Assembly: GCA_024642205.1 (NCBI GenBank) | Contig: JAHEBQ010000049.1 | Coordinates: forward strand, 1 to 37,125 | Source of the DNA: Planctomycetaceae bacterium | GTDB taxonomy: Bacteria; Planctomycetota; Planctomycetia; Pirellulales; Pirellulaceae | Reading direction: 5' to 3' | Length of the DNA stretch: 37,125 nucleotides | Shown: positions 17,436 to 25,775 of the stretch, one piece after another | Position numbering within the stretch: position 1 is the stretch's first letter | Layout: each line of letters starts with the position of its first letter | Position numbers and translations under genes: made by a program | Notes under the pieces: generated by a model | The model's input: only the letters and a program-made list of their open reading frames with translations | Database searches by the model: none | Told to the model about the DNA's origin: nothing

Positions 17436-19199
17436 ATGTCAATCCTTCGTCCAACTACCCGTCTGCCTGAGTCTTCGATCCGAGCCTTATGGACGCTCTT
17501 GTTCTGCCTGCTTGGGGTTGCTTGCACGCCTTCGTCATCGTTAGCTCAACAACGTGCGGCTGATTTGGTGTTGATCGGCGGGAATGTATTCACTGTTGAC
17601 GAATCTCGTCCGACGGCTGAAGCGGTCGCGATGTTCAAAGGACGTATCGTCGCGGTCGGGACGAATGAGTCCATGAAACCCTGGATCGGAGACGAGACAA
17701 AGGTCGTTGATCTCGAGGGGAAATTTGCGATGCCGGGGTTCATCGAAGGCCATGCACATTTCGTCGGGCTGGGTGAATCAAAAATGATGCTCAACCTGCA
17801 ACAGGCCAAGACGTGGGACGACATCGTGTCTCAAGTTGCCGACGCCGCAAAGACGACTCCTCCGGGTGAATGGATCATTGGGCGCGGCTGGCATCAATCA
17901 AAATGGGAACGACCTCCAACACCGAACGTCGACGGTTATCCAACTGACATCGACATCAACAAAGTCTCTCCAGACCATCCCGTATTGTTGACCCATGCGA
18001 GCGGACATATGAGTTTCGCCAACGGCTACGCAATGCGCCTTGCGGGCATCGATTCGAACACCAGGAATCCAGCCGGCGGCGAAATCGTAAAAAGCGAATC
18101 GGGCGCTCCCATTGGCGTCTTTCGGGAAACCGCTCAAGGGTTGGTAGGCCGAGTCAAAGCGAAGGCTGACAACCAACGATCCGAAGCGGAGAAAATGGAC
18201 TACACGCGACGTGCCGTGGAACTTGCCTCGCAGGAATGCCTCCGGAAAGGAATCACGAGTTTCCAGGATGCCGGTTCGAGCCTCGAAACCGTGGAATCGC
18301 TCAAGCGATTTGCCGATGACGGGAAACTGGGAGTTCGACTCTGGGTCATGATTCGAGACAACAATGAGCGCATGGAAGGCCAGCTCGCCAAGTACAAGAT
18401 GATCGGCTACGGCAATGAGTTTCTCACCGTCCGCGCGTTGAAACGATCCATCGACGGCGCTCTCGGTGCCCACGGAGCCTGGCTGCTTGCTCCGTACGTC
18501 GACATGCCGACCAGTTCGGGTCTCAACACGGCCTCGATTGAGTCGGTTACCAAAACAGCCGAGCTTGGAATCAAGAACGATTTTCAGGTTTGCGTTCACG
18601 CAATTGGAGACCGTGCCAATCGTGAGGTATTGGACATTTACGAAAACCTCTTCGCGGCCAACCCGACTCCGTTCCCACGTCGCTGGAGAATCGAGCACGC
18701 CCAGCACCTGCACCCCGATGACATTCCCCGTTTCGAAGAACTGGGAGTCATCGCGTCAATGCAAGGCGTCCATTGCACATCCGATGCTGTGTTCGTTCCG
18801 AAACGACTGGGGATGCGGCGAAGCCAGGAAGGAGCGTATGTCTGGAAATCGCTCATTGACTCCGGCGCCATCGTTACCAATGGAACCGACGCGCCGGTGG
18901 AAGACGTCAATCCGCTGGACTCGTTTTATGCGACCGTCACGCGGCGATTAACGGACGAAGTGACATTCTTTCCGGAACAGGCATTGACTCGTGAGGAAGC
19001 CATTCGCTCCTACACCATTGCCTGTGCCTATGCCGCGTTTGAAGAGACATCCAAAGGTTCGTTGGTCCCTGGCAAACTGGGAGACATCGTCGTATTGTCC
19101 AACGATTTGATCCACTGCCCAGAAGAGGAAATCAAGAATACAAAAGTAATCATGACGATTGTCGACGGGAAGATTGCGTTTCAAAGCCCGCTTCCATGA
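17436..19199 (+). CDS. Secreted YtcJ-type amidohydrolase
   Basis: About 587 residues of the amidohydrolase superfamily (Amidohydro_3/YtcJ group). A signal peptide (about 14-37) is followed by LVLIGGNVFTVDE, the beta-sandwich opening. The metal motif is GFIEGHAHF (H106 and H108). Later come VLLTHASGHMSFAN, LKRSIDGALGAHGAW, VCVHAIGDRAN, RIEHAQHLHPDDI and TNGTDAPVEDVNPLDSF, supplying the remaining His and Asp ligands. Relatives hydrolyse amides or related C-N bonds; the substrate is unknown. The ATG at 17436 was chosen because it starts the signal peptide; the frame is open back to 17316. Its stop ends one base before the stop of the oppositely oriented metalloprotease gene. Confidence 0.9.
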   Translation: MSILRPTTRLPESSIRALWTLLFCLLGVACTPSSSLAQQRAADLVLIGGNVFTVDESRPTAEAVAMFKGRIVAVGTNESMKPWIGDETKVVDLEGKFAMPGFIEGHAHFVGLGESKMMLNLQQAKTWDDIVSQVADAAKTTPPGEWIIGRGWHQSKWERPPTPNVDGYPTDIDINKVSPDHPVLLTHASGHMSFANGYAMRLAGIDSNTRNPAGGEIVKSESGAPIGVFRETAQGLVGRVKAKADNQRSEAEKMDYTRRAVELASQECLRKGITSFQDAGSSLETVESLKRFADDGKLGVRLWVMIRDNNERMEGQLAKYKMIGYGNEFLTVRALKRSIDGALGAHGAWLLAPYVDMPTSSGLNTASIESVTKTAELGIKNDFQVCVHAIGDRANREVLDIYENLFAANPTPFPRRWRIEHAQHLHPDDIPRFEELGVIASMQGVHCTSDAVFVPKRLGMRRSQEGAYVWKSLIDSGAIVTNGTDAPVEDVNPLDSFYATVTRRLTDEVTFFPEQALTREEAIRSYTIACAYAAFEETSKGSLVPGKLGDIVVLSNDLIHCPEEEIKNTKVIMTIVDGKIAFQSPLP

Positions 19200-20252
19200 T
19201 CAAATGCGTCGGCGTCGCATCCAGAATCCACCCAACAGGACAACAACGGCTATCCCACCCGGTTCGGGAACCGAAGAAAATCCTCGGTCATAGCCGATCA
19301 TGTCCATTGCCAGCAGGTCCATTGCGGAAATCGAGTTGATCAAACCAAAATCGGTCGTCGGATCCATGAGCCCAAAATTCAAACCGTCTTTCCAGTGGCT
19401 GGCCTGTTCACCGTCACCGTAGATCTCACCAGTTGACCAATGGGAAATCCCGCCCACCGCAGATGTCAGCCCCCCGTCAATCGAAAAATACTTATCTCGC
19501 GAATCGGCGGTCCAGTCAATGTCAGCCCCAGCCAGTTCGCTCGCACTTGAAAACCGTAGAAAGTCGAGACTTGTCACGTACGGCAATTGGTCGTCAGAAA
19601 ACAAACCGCCACCGTTGCCGTCCAGGTTATCAACGCCACTTTGAAATCCCAACGTATGCCCGATCTCGTGCATGGCAGTGCCAAAGAAATCGAGATGATC
19701 CTGTTCGATCCCGTCACTCGCATCATAATCCCACTGGTAGTTGCTGTTGAAAATAACTACGCCATCGATCGTGGGAGCATGTGCTGAATGAAGCCCAAGT
19801 GCTTTTGCGTTGGCTGTGGTCAGGAATACGTTGGTATTGTTCGCTCCGCCGTCGTTGTCAACATATGGAACCTCGAACGCAGCACCAGAAGCTTCATTGG
19901 TTTGGTTTATGTACAGCGAAAATGAGGTGCCTGTCGGAAGACCATTGAACATGGTCGCGTCGTTGGAGGTCGTGATATCATTGCCCAGCGCACTCCAAAA
20001 ATCAGTGTACAGGGCGGACATGGTTCCCGCTTCGGCTGTACTGATGGTCCCGGACCCCATACTCGCAAATCCGTATTGTACGGTAACGGTAATATCATCG
20101 TAAAACTCGCTCGCCCAGGTATTCGCGGCACTTGCAAATGCCTCATTGGCCTGGACATTGCTCGTTTGGTTGGTCTGCAAGACCATCTGAGCCCGACAGG
20201 CGGTGCCCCACCCAAAGAATGCAAGGACCAGATAAATCGCGAGACGATTCAT
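19200..20252 (-). CDS. PEP-CTERM zinc metalloprotease-like protein (zincin)
   Basis: 350 residues. It starts with a signal peptide (MNRLAIYLVLAFFGWGTACRAQ). A zincin catalytic helix HEIGHTLGF is present (His195, Glu196, His199), followed by QSGVD. The C-terminus is a PEP-CTERM sorting signal: VPEPGG, a hydrophobic stretch, and RRRR. Such proteins are processed by an exosortase and exposed at the surface or in a matrix. The zinc motif and the overall pattern, with NSNYQWDYD before the helix and SAMDLLAMDMIGYDRG after, match a family of PEP-CTERM proteins annotated as metalloproteases. No exosortase is visible in the window. The ATG at 20252 fits the signal peptide. Confidence 0.88.
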   Translation of the reverse strand: MNRLAIYLVLAFFGWGTACRAQMVLQTNQTSNVQANEAFASAANTWASEFYDDITVTVQYGFASMGSGTISTAEAGTMSALYTDFWSALGNDITTSNDATMFNGLPTGTSFSLYINQTNEASGAAFEVPYVDNDGGANNTNVFLTTANAKALGLHSAHAPTIDGVVIFNSNYQWDYDASDGIEQDHLDFFGTAMHEIGHTLGFQSGVDNLDGNGGGLFSDDQLPYVTSLDFLRFSSASELAGADIDWTADSRDKYFSIDGGLTSAVGGISHWSTGEIYGDGEQASHWKDGLNFGLMDPTTDFGLINSISAMDLLAMDMIGYDRGFSSVPEPGGIAVVVLLGGFWMRRRRI

Positions 20253-20953
20253 ATACCAATCTGCCGGGCAGGATAATGGGGAGAAGTGTGGTGGCTGAAA
20301 CCGAAGCAGCGGTCGGTTCAGGACGTCTTTAGAATAAGGGTAAACGCTCGGAAATTCAAGGACTTGTCACGGTGTCGCGGATCGGTTCAACCGCTTACGT
20401 TCAAAACGCCCGCGGAAATCGAAATGTGAAGCGACTCAACTTTTGTTGTTCCAATTTCGTGTCACTGGACAATTTGTCCAGGCGCGTTTGAGAGAGATTG
20501 TCAGTCAACCGATAACAGGGTCTCAAGACCGATTGGCAACTCGTAGCGCGATTCAATCGTCGAGAGAACCAGCGGTCAGGTCGCAGAGTCGTTTGCGTAA
20601 ACAGCGACCTGTTAACGTCGAAGCGACCGCGGTGATGTTCACGATGTGAGACAGGCAAGCCCACATTCCGATTCTGCAAGGAAGAGTGTCACCGATAATG
20701 TACAAGGCTGTGTTATCAGTTTTCCTTATGATTCGCTTTTCCAAAGGGAATTATGACAACCTTTGCGTCGAACGATGGGGCCCGGGAGAACTTTGCAAAG
20801 CAATCAGAAAGGATTGGTTTTTTTCGAGAATTGTCGAGAATTTGACCTTGCCCCGCACCTAAGATTTCGAATAATCCTTGGACTTGACAGGTCTTTCTTA
20901 CCCGTAACCTCTTTGCGGGTGTACCAATGTTTTAACACTGATGGAGTGAATGT
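20253..20953. other. 700-base gene-poor region
   Basis: It lies between the metalloprotease and the 92-residue orphan. Short open frames on both strands lack recognisable domains and convincing ribosome sites. A perfect hairpin CTGGACA-ATT-TGTCCAG lies at 20465-20481 without a T run. TTGACA at 20884-20889 is a perfect -35 box facing the orphan gene, though no strong -10 stands 17 bases away. ACCCG...CGGGT (20900-20920) could form a leader hairpin. A small RNA is possible but unsupported. Confidence 0.4.
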
Positions 20954-21232
20954 ATGAATATGCTGGCCCAATGGGAGGACGGAGAAAATCACCGACAGGT
21001 TCAATTTTCAATTGAATACACAGTTGAAAGCTCAGCGGTGGTACTTGACCGACTCACTCCCGTGAAAGTTACCTTTACTTGCCCTGAGACCAACACGATC
21101 CTACAAAGTGTCGGAGTTCATACAAACAAAGGCCAATCAATGCTGGTTGATCAATTTGCCGAAAGCGGCAAGTTGGACGAACTGATTATCGCGATTGGCC
21201 AAAAACACGGTTTGGTGCTGGCCACCGAGTGA
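20954..21232 (+). CDS. Small protein of unknown function
   Basis: 92 residues, not recognised. It is acidic and soluble with no signal peptide, and reads as beta strands followed by a helix (GKLDELIIAIGQKHGLVLATE). A ribosome site GGAG lies eight bases before the ATG at 20954, and codon use is ordinary, so it is probably real. A TTGACA box and a leader inverted repeat lie upstream. It has no obvious operon partner, and a weak terminator follows 100 bases downstream. Confidence 0.65.
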   Translation: MNMLAQWEDGENHRQVQFSIEYTVESSAVVLDRLTPVKVTFTCPETNTILQSVGVHTNKGQSMLVDQFAESGKLDELIIAIGQKHGLVLATE

Positions 21233-21661
21233 TCGAAGACAACGACGGCGATGATCAAGCCGTTCAAGATAACAAGACAATACAAGCCTGAATCGTGAAC
21301 GAGTGAACACTCCGACTGGATTGTTTATCCTTGCCTTCGGGCTTTTTTGATGCTTCATTCGGACTCTTAAAACAGCCTGTTTCAGACAACGCGTCCCCTC
21401 CGCCGGCCGGCAATGCGGGGCAGTCTGGCGGTTCAGGTTGCACCATGCAATTTGCCAGCGGCGGATCAAAATAGCGTTCCCAATCGTTCTGGAGAAGATC
21501 CTAGAGAATCGGCATTTTGACACAGCAAAGCGACGGATCCATTTGGGAGATCAACTGGCACTTGAAATAGCAGTTGCTGATTCCAACTGCCGAACAACGA
21601 GTTTCGCGGGACCAAACAGGTTTCTGCCTTCAGGCCAAGTTTGAGTCGCAGAAAACTCCGG
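21233..21661. other. Convergent spacer
   Basis: It lies between the small orphan and the enolase-superfamily gene. It holds a possible small terminator at 21333-21348. Short open frames on both strands have no domains or ribosome sites; I see no gene. Confidence 0.4.
21333..21348 (+). terminator. Possible short UUCG terminator
   Basis: GCC-TTCG-GGC is a three-pair stem closed by a stable UUCG tetraloop and followed by six T. It is 100 bases downstream of the 92-residue gene. The stem is very short, so efficiency is doubtful. Confidence 0.35.
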
Positions 21662-23077
21662 CTATCGGATACTGACGGGCGCTCCCAACTTCCGTCCAAT
21701 CTCTTCCACTCGATAACCAAAACCTGGCCCCGCGATCGTCGACAGATCCAATACACCGCCCCGTCTCTGAAAAAGTCCCGGGTGAACGGCCTGCTCCAGA
21801 GCCGACGCTTCGGGGTAGAACTGCATTGCATTGGATTCAACACCCATGATCGTACCACCATGAGCCGCCAGTCGAACATGGGGAATTTGAGCGAGCATTG
21901 GGTTCGTCAGATCTTGAACCATTAATGGCATTCCGTGTGCCTTGGCCCAACACAAGCTTAGCAGCGCCCCGGTTTGCGTCTTGCAGGTCTTTAACGCAAC
22001 CCCGGTCCATCCAAGTTCGTGACCCAGGCGGACATGCTTCCAATCGTGGGCACTCTCGTCCAGGAACAACGGCTTCCGCTGCGAAACGGAATGCACGTCG
22101 ATGCGATGCTGTTGCAGGTCATAGGGAAACGGCTGTTCCACATAAAGAACCATCTCAAAAACATCCGGATGTTCCACCGCCAATCGATCAAGAATCTGGT
22201 TCACATAGGCCGGATCCTGAACGGTGCAATTAAAATCAGCCGTTAACCATTTGATGCCACTGGAAACCGCAATCGCTCCAATCTTTTCCAGTCGGTAGTA
22301 ATCCCAATCGGAATCATTACCACGAAGCTTGACTTTCAAACAGAATAGCCCGTCGCGCCGGATCCAATCTTGAAGAAGCACCGGGTAACCGTCGTCCGGT
22401 TCATCGCCGGTGAGCTCACCCGGTAACAATGGATCCAGGCCGCCCACCAAATGCCAAACCGGCAACCGTGATGGTGGCTTTTTCACGAGAAAGTCACCCG
22501 GAAACAAGCCTTCAAACGAAATCTTCGTGCGGCCGGCAACTTCGACCGGTTCCAGAAAACATGCCAGATCCTGGGACATGAATTGCGAGTTGTAGGTCTG
22601 ATAAATATCCACTTCGTGAAGGACCCCATAGGCATCATGGATCGCCTGGTCAAAAACACTCGCTGCGACCAACCCTGCGAGGTAGGGCATGGGTTCTTCG
22701 TCCCTGGAACGATTGAATCGTGCCTGAAGTGAAAGAAGCATACCATTGTGAAACGCGTGGCCCAACTCGATCGGATGACCGAATTCGCTGAACTCTGTCC
22801 ACGCCGCGGCAAGTCTCGTGCAAAACTCAATCAACTCAGCATGCCGCCGGGCATACGGCAATTCGCTTGGCCAAACCCATTGAACGGAAAGCGGAGTCTC
22901 CCCCCAACCCGAGGCGCACCTTCCATTTCGGTCTTCGACCGTTACCTTGGCACGCGCACAGGTAACGTTGAGCAAAGTCTCGGCTCCAAATTTGAGTGGA
23001 ACCCGCGTTTCGACAGGTAGCAGAAACAAAGAAACATCCTTGATCCGAACGTCTGTCGCGTGATTGGTCGTTGTCAT
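21662..23077 (-). CDS. Enolase-superfamily (MLE/mandelate racemase-like) enzyme
   Basis: About 471 residues, longer than the usual 350-400. The barrel carries the expected catalytic pattern: KxK in LKVKLRG, metal ligands in TADFNC (Asp), YVEQPF (Glu) and FLDES (Asp/Glu), then ALKTCKTQTG (Lys on a later strand). This order matches the muconate-lactonising subgroup (dipeptide epimerase, o-succinylbenzoate synthase and similar). The N-terminal capping domain is extended, with an insertion around residues 85-230. The frame is open to a TTG at 23098, but the ATG at 23077 is the more likely start; no clear ribosome site is present. No linked pathway genes indicate a substrate. It lies just downstream of, and in the same direction as, the DNA glycosylase gene, with a 33-base gap, so the two may be cotranscribed. 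Confidence 0.85.
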   Translation of the reverse strand: MTTTNHATDVRIKDVSLFLLPVETRVPLKFGAETLLNVTCARAKVTVEDRNGRCASGWGETPLSVQWVWPSELPYARRHAELIEFCTRLAAAWTEFSEFGHPIELGHAFHNGMLLSLQARFNRSRDEEPMPYLAGLVAASVFDQAIHDAYGVLHEVDIYQTYNSQFMSQDLACFLEPVEVAGRTKISFEGLFPGDFLVKKPPSRLPVWHLVGGLDPLLPGELTGDEPDDGYPVLLQDWIRRDGLFCLKVKLRGNDSDWDYYRLEKIGAIAVSSGIKWLTADFNCTVQDPAYVNQILDRLAVEHPDVFEMVLYVEQPFPYDLQQHRIDVHSVSQRKPLFLDESAHDWKHVRLGHELGWTGVALKTCKTQTGALLSLCWAKAHGMPLMVQDLTNPMLAQIPHVRLAAHGGTIMGVESNAMQFYPEASALEQAVHPGLFQRRGGVLDLSTIAGPGFGYRVEEIGRKLGAPVSIR

Positions 23078-23110
23078 TGACGTATGTCTGATTTCCAAAA
23101 GTAGGATTGA

Positions 23111-23734
23111 CTATCGCTTAAACTCTCTTCGAGCAAGCTGGGTGGGCGCATAACTCCGACAGCCGTGGGCGTGATCATTGACGATTCCCATCGATTGCAT
23201 AAATGCATAACAGGTGGTTGGACCCACAAAGGACCAACCGCGCCGCTTCAATTCCTTGCTCATCGATGCAGATTCAGCAGTTTTGACTGGAATATCGGCT
23301 TTCGACGAAACGACTCGCTGCCTTTCCGGTTCGTATTGCCAGAAAAAATCAGCCAGCGAACCGTGTTTGGAAATCATTTCCAGGGCCCGATTTGCATTGT
23401 TGATAGTCGATTCGATCTTGCCGCGGTGCCGGACGATGCTCGCGTTTTTCACCAATCGATTGACATCACGTTGAGTGAACCGGGAAACTCGCAGAATATC
23501 GAAATCGGCAAAGGCTTCGCGGAACGCCGGCCGTTTCCTGAGAATCGTCAGCCAGCTGAGGCCGGCTTGAAACCCTTCCAGACAGATTTTTTCAAAAAGG
23601 CGACGATCTGCATTTACAGGCAGTCCCCATTCCAGGTCGTGATATTCGACGTACAGCGGCTCATCTCCGCACCACCAACACCGAGGAACACCATCGGCTC
23701 CTTCGTGTATCATATCGGATCTTGGGATTGCCAT
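23111..23734 (-). CDS. tag: DNA-3-methyladenine glycosylase I
   Basis: About 207 residues. Tag removes 3-methyladenine from alkylated DNA, the first step of base excision repair. Family landmarks are RCWWCGDEPLYVEYHDLEWG (zinc ligands Cys19 and His32), LFEKICLEGFQAGLSW with the base-pocket Glu, TILRKRPAFREAF, NASIVRHRGKIESTINNA, GWSFVGPTTCYAFMQSMG, and C-terminal HAHGC carrying the other His and Cys zinc ligands. The ATG at 23734 was chosen over an upstream in-frame start at 23779 because the family N-terminus begins shortly after it. It is divergent from the EF-hand gene and about 30 bases upstream of the enolase-superfamily gene on the same strand. Confidence 0.95.
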   Translation of the reverse strand: MAIPRSDMIHEGADGVPRCWWCGDEPLYVEYHDLEWGLPVNADRRLFEKICLEGFQAGLSWLTILRKRPAFREAFADFDILRVSRFTQRDVNRLVKNASIVRHRGKIESTINNANRALEMISKHGSLADFFWQYEPERQRVVSSKADIPVKTAESASMSKELKRRGWSFVGPTTCYAFMQSMGIVNDHAHGCRSYAPTQLARREFKR

Positions 23735-23874
23735 GAATTGAGAGCCTTGGGGATTGGATCGGTTTGCTACGGTCAACAAATATAACCAATTGTGGGCGAA
23801 ACATTTTGTCTTGGGATGTGTTTGATTTCCATTGGTGGGAGTTCAATTTTTTTCTGGCTCTTTCGGAGAACGAA

Positions 23875-25521
23875 ATGTCTGGCAGCTTACTATTTCAGAT
23901 GATCGTTCTTTCGCGTGGTGTAATTCTAGCTCTGGCTGCATTGTTGTTTTTCCCCATTCCTCAATCGACCTGGGGGCAAGATCCACCTGAAACCACTGAA
24001 ACCCGGGATCGGGTGCGCACCGACCTGCCTTTACGTGTCTATGCCCGATGGGCACTGGACAACTTTGACGCTGACAAGGATGGCTTGTTGACGAAGGAGG
24101 AAATGGAGGAAATGCGCAGTCCTCTGTTAGCTGCATGGTACGACAAAAATGGCGACGGAAAACTCGGATTCGACGAAATCGTCGAGGCAATTCGGCGGCC
24201 CTCCTCGGCGAAGATCGAGGAAGAACCAACGCGAAATTCCAGCCGAGAGTCAGCGGAGTCCACGTACGTCAAATATGCCAAAGGGCTGCTTAATGCATAC
24301 GACCGGAACAGGGATGGACTCATTAGCAAAGACGAGAACAAGAAAATGCGGCGCCCCATTGCCGATTCCGCCGACGCCAACAAGGACGGCCTGTTTTCCT
24401 TGAACGAACTGGCTGGCTCGCTGGCTGAAATGAACGCGCCGATTCAAAACCCCAGGCCCGTGATTGCAGTAACGGGCGACTTGAATCTGGAAGTTGAATC
24501 GCTCACTCGGCGTATGCTTGAAGCGTCATTGAACAAGAATGATAAAAATAACGACGGCAAACTGGATGCAGATGAAATTGCCCAAACAAGCTGGAGCACC
24601 ATTCGCTGGCAGGATTCCGACACGAACCAGGATGGTGTACTCAGCCGGGATGAGTTGGGCGTTCGATACAAGGAGATGTTTTCACAATTAATGACCGGGC
24701 CATGGACATCTCCCGGAGCAAAAAAGCAAACTCCCATGTCAAAGGAACAGGCGAATGAGTTGTTGGCATTGTGGGCCAATTCAGCACGTTCGAACAAACA
24801 GCCCGGTCGTCCGATCGCTGAAGGCGCCATGCTGGGCTCGGACCGCCGAGGTGATACGATGGCTGGAAACCTGCGCTCCGGTCGCCCAAGTGACCTGACA
24901 GGAGGCACCTTGGCCGGAAACCCAGGAGATCTACTGGGTGGCTTGATGGGTGCAGCGGAGAATCGAAATTTTGGGAACGGGAAAAACGTACCCACCAGGG
25001 ATTTTTTTAACGTCGAGGTGTACCTGCTGCGGCTCCCCGTCAATTCCGATTCCGAACGACTGGCCAATGCGGTGCAGGAACTGACGGAATCAGATCAACC
25101 GACGGGAGACATCGTTCGGGCCCTTGCAAAACGACTTGGCATACTCGGATACGACCAGCTGACGGTCGGGGCTGCAACCGGGCGTTCGACCAGCGTTCAA
25201 TCGGGTGCCTCGGTTCCGATGATCACTGGATCATCGCAATCGGCGCGAGGCCGAACCTACGATCAGCAAATGGTTGACGTCGGTCTCCGGGTAGATGTCA
25301 AGCCGGAACCCAGTGACGAGGGAATCCTGCTGGAATTGAAAATCGAGAAATCCGACCTCCTCGTTACGGAAAAAGAAGACGAGGACATTCCGGAGAACCT
25401 GATTGTTCAGTGGACATACAATTCATCCGTCCAAATCAAACCCGGCGAACCGGCAGTCATTGGCTCATCCAGCTCACGACAACATTGGATCCTGGTTGTT
25501 GATGCGACTCGAGTTCAATAA
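23875..25521 (+). CDS. Secreted six-EF-hand protein with secretin-like C-terminal domain
   Basis: About 548 residues. A signal peptide (VILALAALLFFPIPQSTWGQ) is followed by six EF-hand loops: DADKDGLLTKEE, DKNGDGKLGFDE, DRNRDGLISKDE, DANKDGLFSLNE, DKNNDGKLDADE and DTNQDGVLSRDE. These should bind calcium outside the cytoplasm. A Gly/Arg-rich linker (about residues 300-380) leads to a beta-rich end with SVQSGASVPMITG, VDVGLRVDVKPEPSDEG, LLELKIEKSDL and SVQIKPGEPAVIGS. This order resembles the secretin (type II/III secretion pore) beta domain; that resemblance is my inference. The ATG at 23875 has GGAG seven bases upstream, and the frame is open back to 23764. It may act as a calcium-dependent envelope protein. 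Confidence 0.85.
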   Translation: MSGSLLFQMIVLSRGVILALAALLFFPIPQSTWGQDPPETTETRDRVRTDLPLRVYARWALDNFDADKDGLLTKEEMEEMRSPLLAAWYDKNGDGKLGFDEIVEAIRRPSSAKIEEEPTRNSSRESAESTYVKYAKGLLNAYDRNRDGLISKDENKKMRRPIADSADANKDGLFSLNELAGSLAEMNAPIQNPRPVIAVTGDLNLEVESLTRRMLEASLNKNDKNNDGKLDADEIAQTSWSTIRWQDSDTNQDGVLSRDELGVRYKEMFSQLMTGPWTSPGAKKQTPMSKEQANELLALWANSARSNKQPGRPIAEGAMLGSDRRGDTMAGNLRSGRPSDLTGGTLAGNPGDLLGGLMGAAENRNFGNGKNVPTRDFFNVEVYLLRLPVNSDSERLANAVQELTESDQPTGDIVRALAKRLGILGYDQLTVGAATGRSTSVQSGASVPMITGSSQSARGRTYDQQMVDVGLRVDVKPEPSDEGILLELKIEKSDLLVTEKEDEDIPENLIVQWTYNSSVQIKPGEPAVIGSSSSRQHWILVVDATRVQ

Positions 25522-25581
25522 CCATGGTCGCGAATGTCCTGGCGAAGTTGAGCCAATTGCGGTGTTTTTCGAGTGGACATC

Positions 25582-25605
25582 CCCCATGTTCCGGGGCTTT
25601 TATTG
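25582..25605 (+). terminator. Possible terminator after the EF-hand gene
   Basis: CCCC (25582-25585) pairs with GGGG (25593-25596), followed by CTTTTATT. The stem is short and no other terminator is seen before the convergent methyltransferase gene. Confidence 0.35.
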
Positions 25606-25775
25606 ATAAACATCTCACCCGGATTTTCGGCGATCCTGGAACTCCCTGTCCGGTCGCGTTCGGAAATCGCATTGGCGGTATCCGGATCGTATGGTTTCCA
25701 CATCGGTCAGGCCGGGATCCATTTTGACCGCTTTTTCATAGCGATGACGGAAACAGCGCCGTCAAACCATGCAAC

